DNA of 64,000 nucleotides, taken from Cardinalis cardinalis (Eukaryota; Chordata; Aves; Passeriformes; Cardinalidae). A program made the position numbers and the translations under genes. Shown in pieces: positions 14,506 through 28,100 of the stretch (its first letter is position 1; each line of letters opens with the position of its first letter). Location of the stretch: the NCBI GenBank assembly GCA_014549065.1, contig JACDOX010000040.1, forward strand, positions 1,079,456 through 1,143,455, given 5' to 3'. The notes beneath the pieces are model-generated. The model saw nothing but the letters and a program-made list of their open reading frames with translations. It searched no databases and had not been told where the DNA came from.

Positions 14506-16960
14506 GTAGGTGCTCACCATAAGCATCCTCTTACTTGTTGTATTTCTCCTTTCAATAGAAGACTGTGATGCACGTATTCTAAGAGGATGTTATGGCTTTA
14601 TGCATTTGAGTAGGTCAAAGACATAAACAGGACACAAAATACTTTGTCTTCTTAACAATCATCTTAGTGGCAGAAGAAGATAAAATATTTTATAAATGAG
14701 CCCAAATGTANAGAGAGGCATCTGTACATATTTCTTATAGCACTAAGAATGAATNAACTCCTTATGTAGTATTTTGGTTTTTTGCATACTCTTACTTTTC
14801 TTTCAAAGTTGTGTTTTGATTTTATCAGTNTTATTTCCATACTACTTTTTCAGGTTTACTTTCTTCTCGCTGCATCTCCATTTGCATGAAGTTATGATGT
14901 TTCATACCTTTTTTTCTTTTACTTTCCCATGCAGTATTGCTTATGAGCTTCCATTTTTCTAATACTGTTTGGGAAACAATATGCATAATGTGTGGGAAAC
15001 TTGAGTGGTCCATGTAATTCTTTAAGGAGTGCATCTCTTTAAAACCAAAACTTTAAAGTAAATACATGTTACAACTTGAATCAGTAATATAGAGTTAATC
15101 TGCATAGAGGAGTTTATTTTAAAATCNTGGGATCATGGGATAAGTCAGAACAAACCTTGGGATGATCTATATCCTTGCTTAAAAAGCCATGACATTAGGT
15201 GTGCCAAATCTAGCTCAGACAACTACATACTGAATTGACTAATTGTGAAACTTTTTTAATGTGAACCAAAAGAGCTTCATCTCCTACTAATTTTGGGTTC
15301 AAGTGCAGCCATCTGTTCTTTATTGCTAAGCTGGTCTCTGCAGCTGAGCCACTCTGGATGGAGGCTTTGTACCATCAGTATGTCACTGGCACTTGTTTTA
15401 CTTGAGGAGCAAGCTGATAGACACATGATATTTTCCTGGGGCTAGTACAGGCCAGGTTGTTTTGGTACCACACAAGTGACTGTGTCACAGTGTTGGAGGT
15501 GACTTTTCCTTTCAGTTCTCATTGGAGTGCGCAGTTGAGAAGGTCTTGCAGAATTAAAGGCAATTACTAGGCACACTTGCCATTTCTGTCTGGGAGCCGC
15601 TGGCTTCCTGTGGCTGACCCTGTCACCTTGCAATAATTCGATTGACAGGCTGGTGCAGGCCATCTCCTTCTGACACCACCACAGTTCAGGTTCCACATGC
15701 TGGTTTAAATCTAGATTGCAGAGAGTCTAAAATTACAGTTTCTTCTATTTTTTATTTTTATAGTTGTTTCTCATTTTGCTTGTTTNTGTAGTGTCTCTGT
15801 CCCTCCCACCCTACATCAGTCTATAGCACTGAAATGCCTCCTTCCCTCCAAGCTGTTTTTTATAGTAGGCGGCAAACAAACAGAAAGGTAATGAAATATT
15901 GTTGAAACAAGCTGTTGTGTGATAGCTTATTGAAAATAGCATTTAAAAAGCTGTTTCCATCATGATATTGCCAACAGATGGACCCAGAACACTTCATGGT
16001 GATGCTCTCCTGCTGGTTAACTCTGAATGGATTCAGCAGATTCTGAGGAGCTATTTTCAAATTTAAATTATTCCATTTTCTGACTCACAGTGTTCTCATC
16101 ATTCTGCAGAACAAAAGCTAGCTCTGTGATATATATATGGTCAGAACTTTACCACATTTCCTAAAATGTCTCTCACGTGGCCCTACACATGGCACGCTCC
16201 CTGTAGAGAAAACAACAGCAGACAGGCATAATGTATGTTTTAAGTCTCTGTGCTAATACACGACAAGTTGGATATGCTGTAGCATTCAGATCCCCTTATG
16301 CTTCTCCNTTTTTTCATGTATTTTATGCACATCCCCCAGTATTCTTTATTTTCTTTGTTTCTGCTTTTCATATAATCACCTTCCCCTAAGACCTCAACTG
16401 AAGAATTTAGACAAAGAAGCTGTAGATATTTGCAATGTGCTGTTTGCTAACCATTAGTGTTCATTCTGCCTGCATATTTAATTCCTTTCTTCCATTCAAT
16501 TACACGGCAAGCTCTTTGAAGGGTAGCACAATGGGATTCTATTCCTGACTGACCTCTCACCATTCATGTAAAACTAATGAATACTGTTACACAATGTATG
16601 CAAAATAATTAATTTTCTGTTGGCTGCCAGNGCCTCTTTGCATTTTTCTAGCAAAATAAATTGATTTCTAAGAGATCTAAACCAAGGATCATATAGATTT
16701 CCAAAACAGCTGTCACTTTCCCTTTTTCATGTCTCGTGCATCCAGCACAGGAAAGTGCCAGTAAAGGCAGAATGGGAAACGCTTCAGCAGCCATCTTTGC
16801 ATGAGGCAGGCTTTGGCAGCTTGGATGGAACTGCCTGAGAAGTCTGGTCTTTCAACACATATAGTTATTTTTATTTGCAGCCTTACTTATCTTTCCTGTA
16901 GGGTTGTACATATACTGGTTTACCAGCAGTGAGAAGAAACACTGTGTTTCTATGCAACCA

Positions 16961-17100
16961 GGACAAGAGGACACAGTCTTAAGGTCCATCAGGGGAAGTT
17001 TAGGCTAGACATAAGAGGGAATTTCTTCACAGAAAGGGTGATTACACACTGGAATGGATCACNCCTGGTGGAATGNTCATCCCTGGAGGTATTTGAGTAT
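16961..17100 (+). mobile_element. CR1 LINE fragment (3' region)
   Basis: The stretch from ggacaagagg through the block with tttcttcacagaaaggg to ccctggaggtattt matches the conserved region near the 3' end of avian CR1 retrotransposons, in sense orientation relative to the + strand. It is a 5'-truncated, diverged copy without the terminal 8-bp tail repeats. No reverse transcriptase frame remains. Two Ns fall inside it, at 17063 and 17076, and both replace single expected bases. Confidence 0.85.
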
Positions 17101-18758
17101 TAAGTTCAGTGCCACAATGCCACCCACCTCTACTACCTTCAGTCCTGAGGCTGGCAAACTTAATAGTATCTCAAGGATCTGTGTGCTCTTCTATCTGTGC
17201 ACTTTAGCTATGGTTTGTACTTGTGATCCAGTATTTTGCAAATAAATTTCTTCTTTTCAAATTTTCCCATCGTCAGTCTCTGAAAAAAAAGTTTCGTAAA
17301 AAGTTGCATATATGCAGAAAATAAGTAAACAGAATTTAGCTCAGGTCTGGAATTGCTTGATCTTTTTTTTTTTCTGATTGTCCATATGAGACTTACTAAG
17401 TTTTTAACTCTTGAATTTCTAGTTAATGGAGACTTTGGAAAAGTAATACGTTTTCAAATTAAAGACATATGCTGCTGTATATATTCACAGCACATGGGAT
17501 CCAAAATAAGATGGGTTAGGAGAACAAGTAGATCAGTCTCCTTCAAGTTTTAACTTAGTTACATCGGCACATAGAGTAAAATATTACTTACCTTATCAGA
17601 CTGTAATTTTTGAAAGTGACAGTAAAATGGAGCTTGTTCTATCACAGTTCCTGTAGCTATCAGTCTGGATGAAGCCTGAAAAAAACTAAAGTGCTTGTGA
17701 TGCTTCATGTATTTTTTGTATTACCTACTCAATTTAATAAGCTTCTCCTTATTTATTTGTTCANTTCCATTTGAAAAAATAAACTATATCCATAGAGGGA
17801 GAAAGAGCACCTTTTTCCCTATAAGAGTGTTTCTTTTGGCAGTGTTATTTACTTGTAGGTCTTGGGCCAATTCTCATAAAACTGAATTCTGACTTCTCAC
17901 CTTTAAATTTAGTTATTAAATGTAGTCCAGCATTTGCATGTTGTCTTCTTGTGTTTTTAAGATATATTTCAAATGGCTTACTGTAGCTACAGCTTTTGAT
18001 GTCAAAATGTGGATTGTTTAACAGTTGCTTTGATTTTATCTATAATGAATTAGTATTTTCCCTAGTTTATGTGAATAACCTAATTTCCTAAAAGTGTTGT
18101 TCCAATGCTGTTCAGAGAGTTTCTGGTAGGAGGACAAAGGAACAAAGAATTTCAGTGTTTCTGACATGATGAAATTTCATAATCTTGTTCTTTCTTGTTT
18201 TATTGCTAAGATCTGCAATAATCTATTCATCATAATATCTCTTTTNTTATCAATATGGATGTGCTCTCTTTACCGGAATCAATTTTTTTTTCCCATTTAT
18301 CTTTTTTTAACCTCTGTAAGCAAATTTGCAATTCTATCTATGGCCCCTCATTCATCTGGCTAAGACATCTATGAATATAGTAGCAGATAATAGTTTAAAC
18401 ATTAGTAGGCAAAAAAAATTGTCTCCTTTTTCTCCAAGTTCTAGCAGAATCCTGCAGGCCATGTGTAGCCTCTGATAGACCCATCCCACTTGTTTGGGCT
18501 ACCAGGTGTATGGCAGTTTTTGCANGCACAGTGTGTCTGTCAAACCTGTGTATATGTGGTTCATCAAGGCATAGGGAAANACCAGGACATTCCACTCCCT
18601 GTGTCAGCCTGGACAGGAATGGACAGACCATCTGTAGGAGATGTGTGCTCTAGAGCCTCCTTAGCTGACTTAAAAAGTTATAATAATTTACATTTAATGA
18701 AATTATTTATCATTCTTTTTGCTGGTGTTAGTGCTCAAAAATCAAAAATACATAATCA

Positions 18759-19060
18759 TGTAGCGATTATATGCAGTGCTTTTTATTTAAGAGCTCTGGG
18801 AATCGGGGTATTACCCAAATCTGATTCCAACTATACATCCGAGATGATCATGTTTTTATACTCTATCATTATGTAACTTTCATGTTAATTATTAAACTTA
18901 TATTGTTCTATTGNATACANAGATTNCAGCTAAACATAGCTCCCAACATAGTTTCTCATGATTCTTCTTATGATTATATAATAATNATATTTAATTGCTA
19001 AACAATCATTACATCTAACAATTATATCATCACATCTANCAATTGTATCATTTATCATAT
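18759..19060 (-). mobile_element. Possible LTR remnant of an avian endogenous retrovirus
   Basis: From tgtagcgattat onward the sequence has a block around ttttatttaagagctctggg that, read on the minus strand, would carry an AATAAA polyadenylation signal (tttatt at 18782-18787). It is followed by a stretch (aatcggggtattaccc, tacatccgagatgatcat) that resembles passerine LTR sequence as I remember it. The right boundary and target-site duplication are not clear, and the tail is degenerate AT-rich DNA with a 20-bp repeat at 19011 and 19032. The isolated Ns are unusually dense here, as expected for a multicopy repeat. The recognition is from memory only. Confidence 0.35.
19011..19051. repeat. 20-bp direct repeat, period 21
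   Basis: The unit acatctaacaattatatcat (19011-19030) recurs at 19032-19051 with one N and one substitution. It lies in the AT-rich tail of the possible LTR remnant. Confidence 0.8.
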
Positions 19061-20982
19061 GTCTTACGCAGGTGCAGTGATCTGAGAAAACACAAAGCTA
19101 ACATTTTCAGAATCTATTTTTCCAGGGTTCCACTATCACTGGTAGGGGCAGTAATTACTTTGAACACAAACAAACAAAAATCGTCTGAGTGGAAACTCTG
19201 GAAAATCACAGTTCCAGAAAATAAATTTTCAGAACTAATGGTTCCATAAACAGAATTTTTCAAGGGGATTAGTGTGACTGTTTCCCTGCGTTGAAACAGT
19301 GAAACTGTTTCTGCCTGGTTCCTCCCCTATACCAGCACCATGCTGCAGGTTCCTTAGCTATTCACAAATGAAGTGCACGCCTTGTCGCGGTTGGCTTGAG
19401 TTGGCACATCCTCCCTGACTCTGCCAGCTTAGTGAAATCCCTGCTAGAGGTTGTTACACCAGTACACAGCACCATGAGAACTCTGTGTTNCATCTACTGA
19501 ACTTGCTTTGCAACACATACACGTGTAGGAAATCTGTTTTGTTCCATTTTTACCACAAAAAGGAGGGCTGGAGAGCAATGTTATGCAATAAGTTCTCTCC
19601 CCTCTCTGAATGAGATCACAGGACAGCAGGGGTGCAGGGACCTTCTTTGTCCTATGAGCTGCTTTCTGTGCTTAGCTCCACTTACAACATGCTCAGCCAG
19701 ATTGCTTTTCCTCAGGAAAATGCTTTTCTTCACACGAAAATCACTGTGAAGAAAGACTGTGCTTTCTTCACATGGTGCTTCCTGTTCCGGTGCACACTTC
19801 TGCTGCTGCTGTGTTTTGGTGCTGGACTTTGTGCCCTGTCTGTGCTTAGCACAAGAGGCAGATAAGACTTAAAAACAAAAACTTTACTGAGAGTTATGAT
19901 TTTGTGAGGGATCGTATCCTAGGTAAAAGCTACTCCTGTGTACATGCTTTTATGAAGTTCTGGGAGCATTCCCCAAACCCTCTAAAATAAAACTATATTC
20001 TATAGTCCACACATGGGTAGATTTATTGCTCATCCTTTGTNTGCCTGGTCTGGAAATTTTCTCCAGATGTCATAGTGTTTCCAATGTTGTGTGTATCTCT
20101 TAGGGCTGCAAGTACATTAAGGTGGTGGTCAGCAGTCAGTGACCTTGATTCTATGCAAANATATTTCAGATTATTCTCTCTGTGACAGGGAATGTCTATA
20201 CAAATCTACTGCACACAGTTTGATGTTTTCTCATTCTAATGATGTTGAATAAAAAATAAAGCTCCTAAATAGCCCTTGAAAAAAGGGGAGCAAAGCAGAG
20301 TAAGAGGTATACTGTCAATGCCATTAAGATGTGGCTAGCAATTAATCTATGCATGACTGAAAATAGGACAGACATTATGAAGTGATTTTATTCTGCAATA
20401 CTGAGTACTAAACACAAAAAAACGTTATGGTTGGAATTGTCTCACAAGATTGATTCCTACACACCCCTCTCCCACAGAACACATCCCCCCACACTCACCT
20501 GTTTTACCACAGCATTCAATGGCAGAAGATGTGTTACAGGTCCAAAGGCGAATATTTGGGAAAAAAAAATTCCCTGGAGCATAATGGATACTCTGTGACT
20601 ACTTAAAAACAGCATTAAACAAAATATTATTAAAGAGATGCACTGTAAAAGATCTCCTTTGACAAGCAACTATAAAACATAATTCTATTTATATATTTTA
20701 ATTAGGTCTAATAAGAAAACATAAATACATCTACTCAATACATGGTACTAATGAAAACAGCAAACAGTGCGTGTTAGTGCATTTAATTACTGTTCAACAG
20801 GATACTAAAACACAAGTATAAATTAAAGCAGAATAACACTCTGTTGTGAGGAATGTTAAGTTTTAGAATGTCACTTGTACGTGCATATGTCTTTCTTGGT
20901 TGAAATTGGTTTCTTGCCTGAAGAGATTTTCTAGGTTGTGATTCCTGATTCAATGTAAACACAAATCATGCAGAAATATAGA

Positions 20983-21019
20983 ACATTTTTCCTATATGAA
21001 CGGACATTTTTCCTATATG
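20983..21019. repeat. 16-bp direct repeat, period 21
   Basis: acatttttcctatatg occurs at 20983-20998 and again, identically, at 21004-21019. It is a small local duplication in intron DNA. Confidence 0.8.
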
Positions 21020-23434
21020 TAACAGACAGGTGAACTACTGTTTTTAAAGGTAGTTCAGATACTGAAAGGAACATCTATGCTAGTAAAATGAGCTTTAGCT
21101 TTGCAGAGTTGTCATCTACACTGTTGAATTATGGACACAGTCCCGGGTATAGTTTTGGTAGTGTACAATTTTCTTTCTCCAAACAAATCCACTGTCAGGC
21201 CTGATTTGTGATTTGAATAGAGCAAGCACCATTCCTGGTAGATAATTCTGCCTTGAAGACCCTTCTCTGACACCTAATGAAGTTTAATTGTAGGGGTGTG
21301 AGCAAATCCATGCCAGTAGCTCTGCCCTAATACACATGATACTTGGAAACAGTAGCACACTCGGAATATGGAAGATTAAAGCCTTATCTATTGTGCCTTC
21401 ATGTGTTTCTTACATTATATTCTTAGCATTTTCATTTGTTTCTGTTAGTATGGGGGGTTTTGAGCACCTTAGTTACGCAGTCACCCTTTATCATTATCTG
21501 ATAATGCATTTTCACACATGCAAGTTGTCCATATCATGCGGCTTAGAAAAAAAAGCCATCACTTCAGCCCTTCGAAATTTATGATACAGAAATATCTGAA
21601 GACAAGTAATTTTTATAATCTGCAGGTGAAAAGGGGGATGTTACTAGCAGCTGGAAGCTGAGCTTTTTTGAAGAAAATGGTCTTACATCCATTTTCCAAC
21701 TGTTTCAGCAAAAATAATACTATTTTAATCTATGAAAGATAGAACATTTTTCTGTCTGAGGAAGGAAACATTCCTCTTATTTATCAAATTTATCTCTTGC
21801 TATTTTGATCTCATTTCAAGCAATGTTTTCCCAGGATAAGTATAATTGTGTATCTTCAAAATCTGGTCACATCTCTCAAGGAGGAAAGCCGCTCCAAGGG
21901 TGTTGCAGTTTTTGGCATTCGGCATTGCTGCTCCTCAGAACCCACAGCTTCAATATGGGTGCAACTAAAATAAAAGTAGAAGGCAAGGAAAACAGAAACT
22001 GAGGGAGATCAACTTTTTCTCTTATTTATTTCCTGTGTGATTTGTCATCTGAGATAAGACCACGGGGAGAAGGGACAGAAACCCTCTGTAATTGCTTACT
22101 CCAGTGGGTGGGAGGCTTTCAAGGNAGAGGTGGGATAACATGCAGAGGAGAGCAGAAAGCCCTGTGTATGGCCCCCAGAGTCACACAGCCTGGCTTCCTG
22201 ACCACAGGCTACACGAAAGAGCTGAGTCTGTGTCATTCCTGAACATGGCACTGACAGGGGAGTGATCCAAGTGTTCTGAGGGACCATGAGATTTCTCTAA
22301 AGTAATACNAGCTTCCTGGTCATGCAGGATACAAGCAGCGTCTTTCTCTAAATTGATAATCAATCAAACAGAAATTGCTAGGACTTTGACNCTATGATGT
22401 CATTAAAATCAATTTCGTTTCAGACTGCATTATGTTTTTAGTATCGTAAATGATCTACAGCTAAAAAACAGTGAAAGCATTTTTCTTTAATATTTTGTTT
22501 TTAAGTCTTATAGTCTTGCAAGCTTCCTGTTGTGGCTGTTTGGGATATATTAGGTGCCAGCCTCTGTATTTTCTGCTTTCGGCTCTTAAACATAATTAAA
22601 CTATTGACAAGTAAAATCAAGACTCTCAAGATGGGTGCTGAAACNGCCTATATTTTATTTTTAATTGTTGTTGTAATATAAGATAAAGTTTTGTGGAATG
22701 AAAAAAGAGAAAATTATATTACCATGTTAAAAAGAAAATGTGTCTTCAGCTTGTTCAACATGGTATTTTGAAGCTTGACAGAATAATTGATTCAGTAGTC
22801 TAGTAATAATTCAGTGTAGTCTTGCACTTCTAGGTGACGTAGATAAATCAAACACAGATGCATTGTAATCTCCAGTTTTTGCAATTTCAAGGCTACTTGA
22901 TCACCTTAGCTCAGATCCTATAAATCAAATAATTCTTGACAGCAACATTGACTGATGAGAATGTATCAGAACTGGTGATTTCTGCAAATCAAACTTGGGA
23001 CAGGAGAAAAAAGGAAACCTGTCCTGTCACAGACTGTATTTTGCTGAGAAAACTTTGGATGTTTTGGGCTTCTATGTAAGTGTGTATGAGCAAAAGGGAC
23101 AAAGATAGAAACAGAGATGGTATGCTGGAATGTCAAGGCAAAAGGCGGAAACCAAAAAAGTAATGTGAAAGTTGCATTTGAAAGGGAGGACAGAGGTTAA
23201 AATTGAATGCATTCAAGGACAATGAGAGGGATGTAGGGACTGTAAAGTCAGTGTGAGATGGGACCATGTGGGAGTTTGAGACCTTGATGACAAAACCACA
23301 GAGAAAACAGAAAATCAAATTTTGGAACACCAGATAGAACTGGAATCAACTGGATACTGTGCAGGTCTTTTAAGAGTAATATAAGTAGATTTGGAAGGAA
23401 TGTAACAATAGATAGGAGAAAACAAAAGAAAGAT

Positions 23435-23601
23435 GCCCAGAGAAATTGTGGATGCCCAATTCCTGGAAGTGTTCAAGGTTAGATTGGATGGGGCTCTGGG
23501 CAACCTGGTCTAGTTGAAGATGCCCCAGCTTATTGCAGAGGGTTTGGATCTAATGACCTTTAAAAGTTCCTTTCAGCTCAAACCACTCTATGANTCTATG
23601 A
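23435..23601 (+). mobile_element. CR1 LINE 3' end with terminal tail
   Basis: The sequence from gcccagagaaattgtggatg through gttggat-type text and cctttcagctcaaacca to the tail ctatgantctatg is the classic 3' terminus of CR1, including two copies of the imperfect 8-bp tail unit. It is in sense orientation on the + strand, 5'-truncated and noncoding. Confidence 0.92.
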
Positions 23602-24773
23602 AAGGGAAAATGAGTGTGTAGAATGAGATTTTAGAAGGAAGCTGAAGAAAGAAAAATTTCTGAAGAAGGAGTTAGTTGATCAGAGAATTGAAAGAATTGA
23701 ATCATCTGGGCAGGTATCAAAAGGAGGGATTTAAGTGGCCACATAAGTGCACTCACATGGTGTTAAATATGTGAGATATGTGAGCGTGGGGGAAGGGGCT
23801 GAAGTGTCTTGCTTTCTTTGGTAAGTCTGTATTTTATGTGCTAACTAGAATTTGAGAATGTAGGTGCAGTTCTCTCATCTATCATACATTTTCTGTATGA
23901 TCTTTTGCAACTGAAACCAGTTTCTACCTTGTATAGGGCAGCTGAAATTTGTCAGGTTTTGTCAAATGCAGAATTTCCTTTGGCTCTCTGGTTCTCATTG
24001 TTTCAAAAAACCACACATCTGTCCCTTGGGAAAGATCTATACCNTTGCTCAGCATCTGTAAAATGAGGCAACTAGCTCTGCCATAGTACCAAGTATTGTG
24101 AGAATTATTTTTTTTAAGACTATGATAGTGCTATGTACACAAATCCCAAAGGAAAAAGAAAGTGAAGTCAGAAGCTTGTATTGCAGAGTATACTTCAAAG
24201 CTGAAGAAATATTTTGGTGTTAAATTGAGAAAGGAGTTTTGCCCTACTGCCTCTGCTAAATGTTGTAAGAAATATTTGAATGGTCCCTTGCCTGCTTATA
24301 ATGTAACGTGCCAGTCATGGTAGCATTACAGAACTCGCATGCAAATTCCATTAATGGAAGGATTAAGTTTTTACTTGTCTTTTGAATTAAAAAGCAATTC
24401 AATGTATGTATTTTGATGCTTTTCCTGTGTTTGCAGTTTCAAAGGGGTATCTTTCATTGATATATGTTCACTACAGACTGAACATGAAAATATTTTTATT
24501 ATACNTGATTTAACTGTTATTTAAATCTTATTATCTTTAAAGATTTGTACTGACATTTTATCTTATACATTGAAAAGATTTATTCATTGGCCTGATTTGA
24601 TATGCTATTTTAGGATGGTGTAGGATTTTCTAGGTTGGTATTATGACAATTGAAATAATATTTGTGAAGAAGTACCTAAAAAGTAAAAATTGGTCATTAA
24701 ATAGATTTACACATAACAAGTGGATTAAACACTAAATGAANGAATGAATCCAATTAATCAAAATCTACTGAAG

Positions 24774-25160
24774 TGTGACAGTGGTCACAGGGGTTTTCAG
24801 GTGAAGGGAGAGACGAGAATGTTGACTCCATGATCAGAAGGCTTGATTTATTATTTTATGATATTTATATTACATTTTAACTATACTAAAAAGAAATGAG
24901 TGGAAAGGTTCATCTCAGGAGGCTAAGCTAAGAATAGAATAGAAAGAATGATAACAAAAGGCAGCTCTCTCAGACTNTGTCCGAGATAGCTCNGTCTTGA
25001 TTGGTCATTAATTGTAAACATTCAAGATGCCCCAATCACAGGTGGACCTGTTGCATTCCACAGCANCAGATAATNATTGTTTACATTTTGTTGCTGAAAC
25101 TGCAGCTTCTCAGAAGGAAAAATCCTAAGAAAGGATTTTTCATAAAAGATGTCTGCGACA
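24774..25160 (-). mobile_element. Solo LTR of an avian endogenous retrovirus
   Basis: The element begins tgtgacagtgg and ends tgtctgcgaca, so it has the TG...CA termini expected of an LTR, about 387 bp long. It is flanked by ctgaag (24768-24773) and ctgaaa (25161-25166), a 6-bp target-site duplication with one mismatch; six bases is usual for class II (ERVK-like) integrations. On the minus strand an AATAAA signal (tttatt at 24847-24852) lies about 75 bp from the 3' end, which fixes the orientation. No gag, pol or env sequence is adjacent, so this is a solo LTR left by recombination. It lies inside the intron, antisense to the host gene. I recognise the sequence as a passerine LTR family but cannot name the subfamily. 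Confidence 0.8.
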
Positions 25161-28100
25161 CTGAAAGACAAATCTGCATGCTATGTAGCATGCTTATTGG
25201 GGTGAGGNGAAGCCATAAGTATGCTAGAATTTCACAAGGGTTATCTAAGCATGTCCAGACCTTTTTACTAGTACAAGGAAGGCATGTAATGACAAAGCTG
25301 GCTTTGAAGAATGAAGGAAGCATTATCTCTTTGGGATAGAGTTTTGTGTTTGTGTTTCACAGCTATGAAATCTTGACTCTTGACTGAGTTATGGTGTTCA
25401 ATATAGTAAATAATCTTAGAATTTTTCAGAAACAATCTCAAGANTTCTTGGTAAATGTAGTTAAACAGTGGCTTTGGCAGGGGCAATCAGCAAGCCAAAT
25501 CAGGAATTACTGCCAGTAAGACTGGAATTTGATGTCAGATTCTAAGAAAAGATTTCTAGAGTGAGCTGGATGTGAGATTAAATCTGTGACTGAAACACTG
25601 TGCTTTCATTTCTGTGCATAAGAATCTCTGATTTAGAGTCCTAATCTCTCATCATGCTTAGGATAGTTGCAGGATTCAATTCAGTGACTTAACAGTAGGA
25701 AGCTAATGTCANTTGAGGTTTTATAGAGGTGTCTTTGAGATGCGCATGGACAGGTATTGTACAGGGCATATGTAGTGGAGACCTGCACTCCTCTGAATGG
25801 CAGCTGGAGGCCAGGTGGGATGCCCTAAGGAATCTGCAGTGATGGCAGATACCTGCATTAAGGCAAGGGAATCANTACCAAGGGGACTGGGGTGAGGTGA
25901 ATTGTTCTCTGGGCTCTTGATGGTACACACACTGGATTGCGATTTTATTGGCTAGATCCCAACTTAGTGCTCTGGGAGCTTAAATACCTAGGTACATGTA
26001 AATAGCTGTGCTGGAAATTTGGTTAATGAAATTGGGAATGGAATTTAATCCTAACTGTAAAAAAAAGATTGATTAATTTCTACTGGGGGTTTTTGTTTGT
26101 TTTTTGTGCAAATAATGCTTTAGAGAGATAAAGGCAGAGAGATACATTCAGCACAAACTGGTTTACTGAGTCTCTCATAGCATATATTAATGAACAACTA
26201 GTGTACTTTAACAGCATAACATTTTACAGGACACAGCAAAAGTGCAAAAAANTCCTCTAGTTCCTCTAGTTTCTTAGTTAGCTACAAAGGCTTAGATGCT
26301 GGATTCCTAACTAAGTATGTAGAAAAATTATTGGCAGATGTTGATGGATGGGCCTTGTTAAGTCCAAGTATATTGCAGCAGTGTAATACTGTGCAGTACT
26401 AGAGGCTGAGAGGGGTTCTCTGCAGAAGCCTTAGATTGGAAAGACTTAAACTGAGATATGTTTCTCTCAATCAGTAATAATAATGCCCAAGGCCAAAATA
26501 AGGTAGTGAAAGGCCAAATGGTGTATCAGATGCTGGTATTCTGCCTCTGAGAAAGGGGCACACAGACAAACCAGTGGCTGGAGGGCTGACTAGGCAAAGA
26601 CCAGGGCAGTTGCCTTCAGAGCTGCCTTGGGAGACGAAGATGGATGTTCCAGCTGCCCTTGTAGGCAGAAACTGTCTTGGCTTAAAAATAACCAGACACC
26701 ACACCTCATGTTAAGAGAAGTATCCCCTTTTCAAACCAGGAGTTCAGGTCCTTTGCAGATCTGCAAAGCCACCATTGCTGGGAAAGGCCAGAAATGTACT
26801 TTTGAATGACCTGAGATTGTTTTCAGTTTTAGAAATAATTAGGTCATTCGTGAATCTGTTGTCTAGCAAAAGTGTGCCATTTAGATTTAATTAATACAGA
26901 TGAATGTTTTTGGTCTGTCTGAGAGTTATTTTGGCTCGGATCCCAAACAATGACTTCCAACCACATTGTTTGATATTGGAGTCTGTCCCTGTTCATTTAA
27001 ATCTCCCATGAAGTTACTAGANCTAGGAGTCAGGCTTTCAAAGCAGAAACTGGTTTTAATTATTAAAGAAAGTAAGTCNGCTCGATAGACCATAGATGAG
27101 TTCCAGATGCTTACCAAAATTTCCTTTTTTTCTCAGTTTTAACATGACACAGTTAATTCATATGATGCCTAATACAACTTGAAGAAATAATCACCATTAT
27201 ACAGACTTAATTCTATTGAATTTTTCTGTCTGACATTCCAATATGAAGGGTGAATTTTCAGTGAAAACAGCCTGGTTAAGTATTTATAACACAAGCATTG
27301 CAGGACTTGTAACCTAAAAATTAAATTGACCAAAAACAAATTTGAAAATCACTCCACTGGCATATTGATAGATTTAACAGATAAGGGGTGGTGAATACCT
27401 TTGTGGTCCAACGAGGATCTTATGTTCCCAAAGGTAATAATTAGGTCATGACACTAATAAGGAACAGATTTTTGACCCTTACAAATATTCTGACATGTTA
27501 AGCCTTAGAAGATGAGATGAAGCATTTTTTATTCTCTTTTTCTTATATTTGTTCAGGTTTGGTTTTCCATGGCAGGATTTCCTGCGATGTTTTTCTCTTG
27601 TGAAATATACAAACAGCTATAAACGTCGATGCAGGGCCTCCTCTCTTTCAGAGGTGTTTAATGTTTCAGGTCATTGATCTTGAGGCAGCAAGGAGCATTC
27701 TGGGGTTAGGGTACTATGGGTATGGAACCAGATGAGTGCTGCAACAGACTATTTAGCATGGCATTGCAAACCAGCAGTGGTCTGTGGCTTAAAAGCTGTG
27801 ATATTTACCACTAAGGTTATGCCTGTATAGTACGTAGTGCAGTGCAATGGGAACAAGTCCATGTAGTGAAAAAGTTGTTGCTGACCTGATGAACACATTA
27901 TATAGGTTTAATTTCTACACCTGATGGTATAGATTCACCCAAGATAAATTAGTTTCTCATGCTTTAAAACTGCTCTGCAATCCAAAGCACAACCATTAAA
28001 TGGGGTCTCCTCAGAGGTTTCCTTTGAAAGTAAATATTTAAAATAAAGTAGTACCAAGTTGTTTAGCTGTGGCATGAAAACTCATGCAGAAAGTTTGATT

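Noticed and set aside
18395..18876. Long open frames on both strands (78 and 128 codons)
   Set aside because: The + frame runs through unresolved bases into the possible LTR remnant, with no known domain. It is treated as chance.
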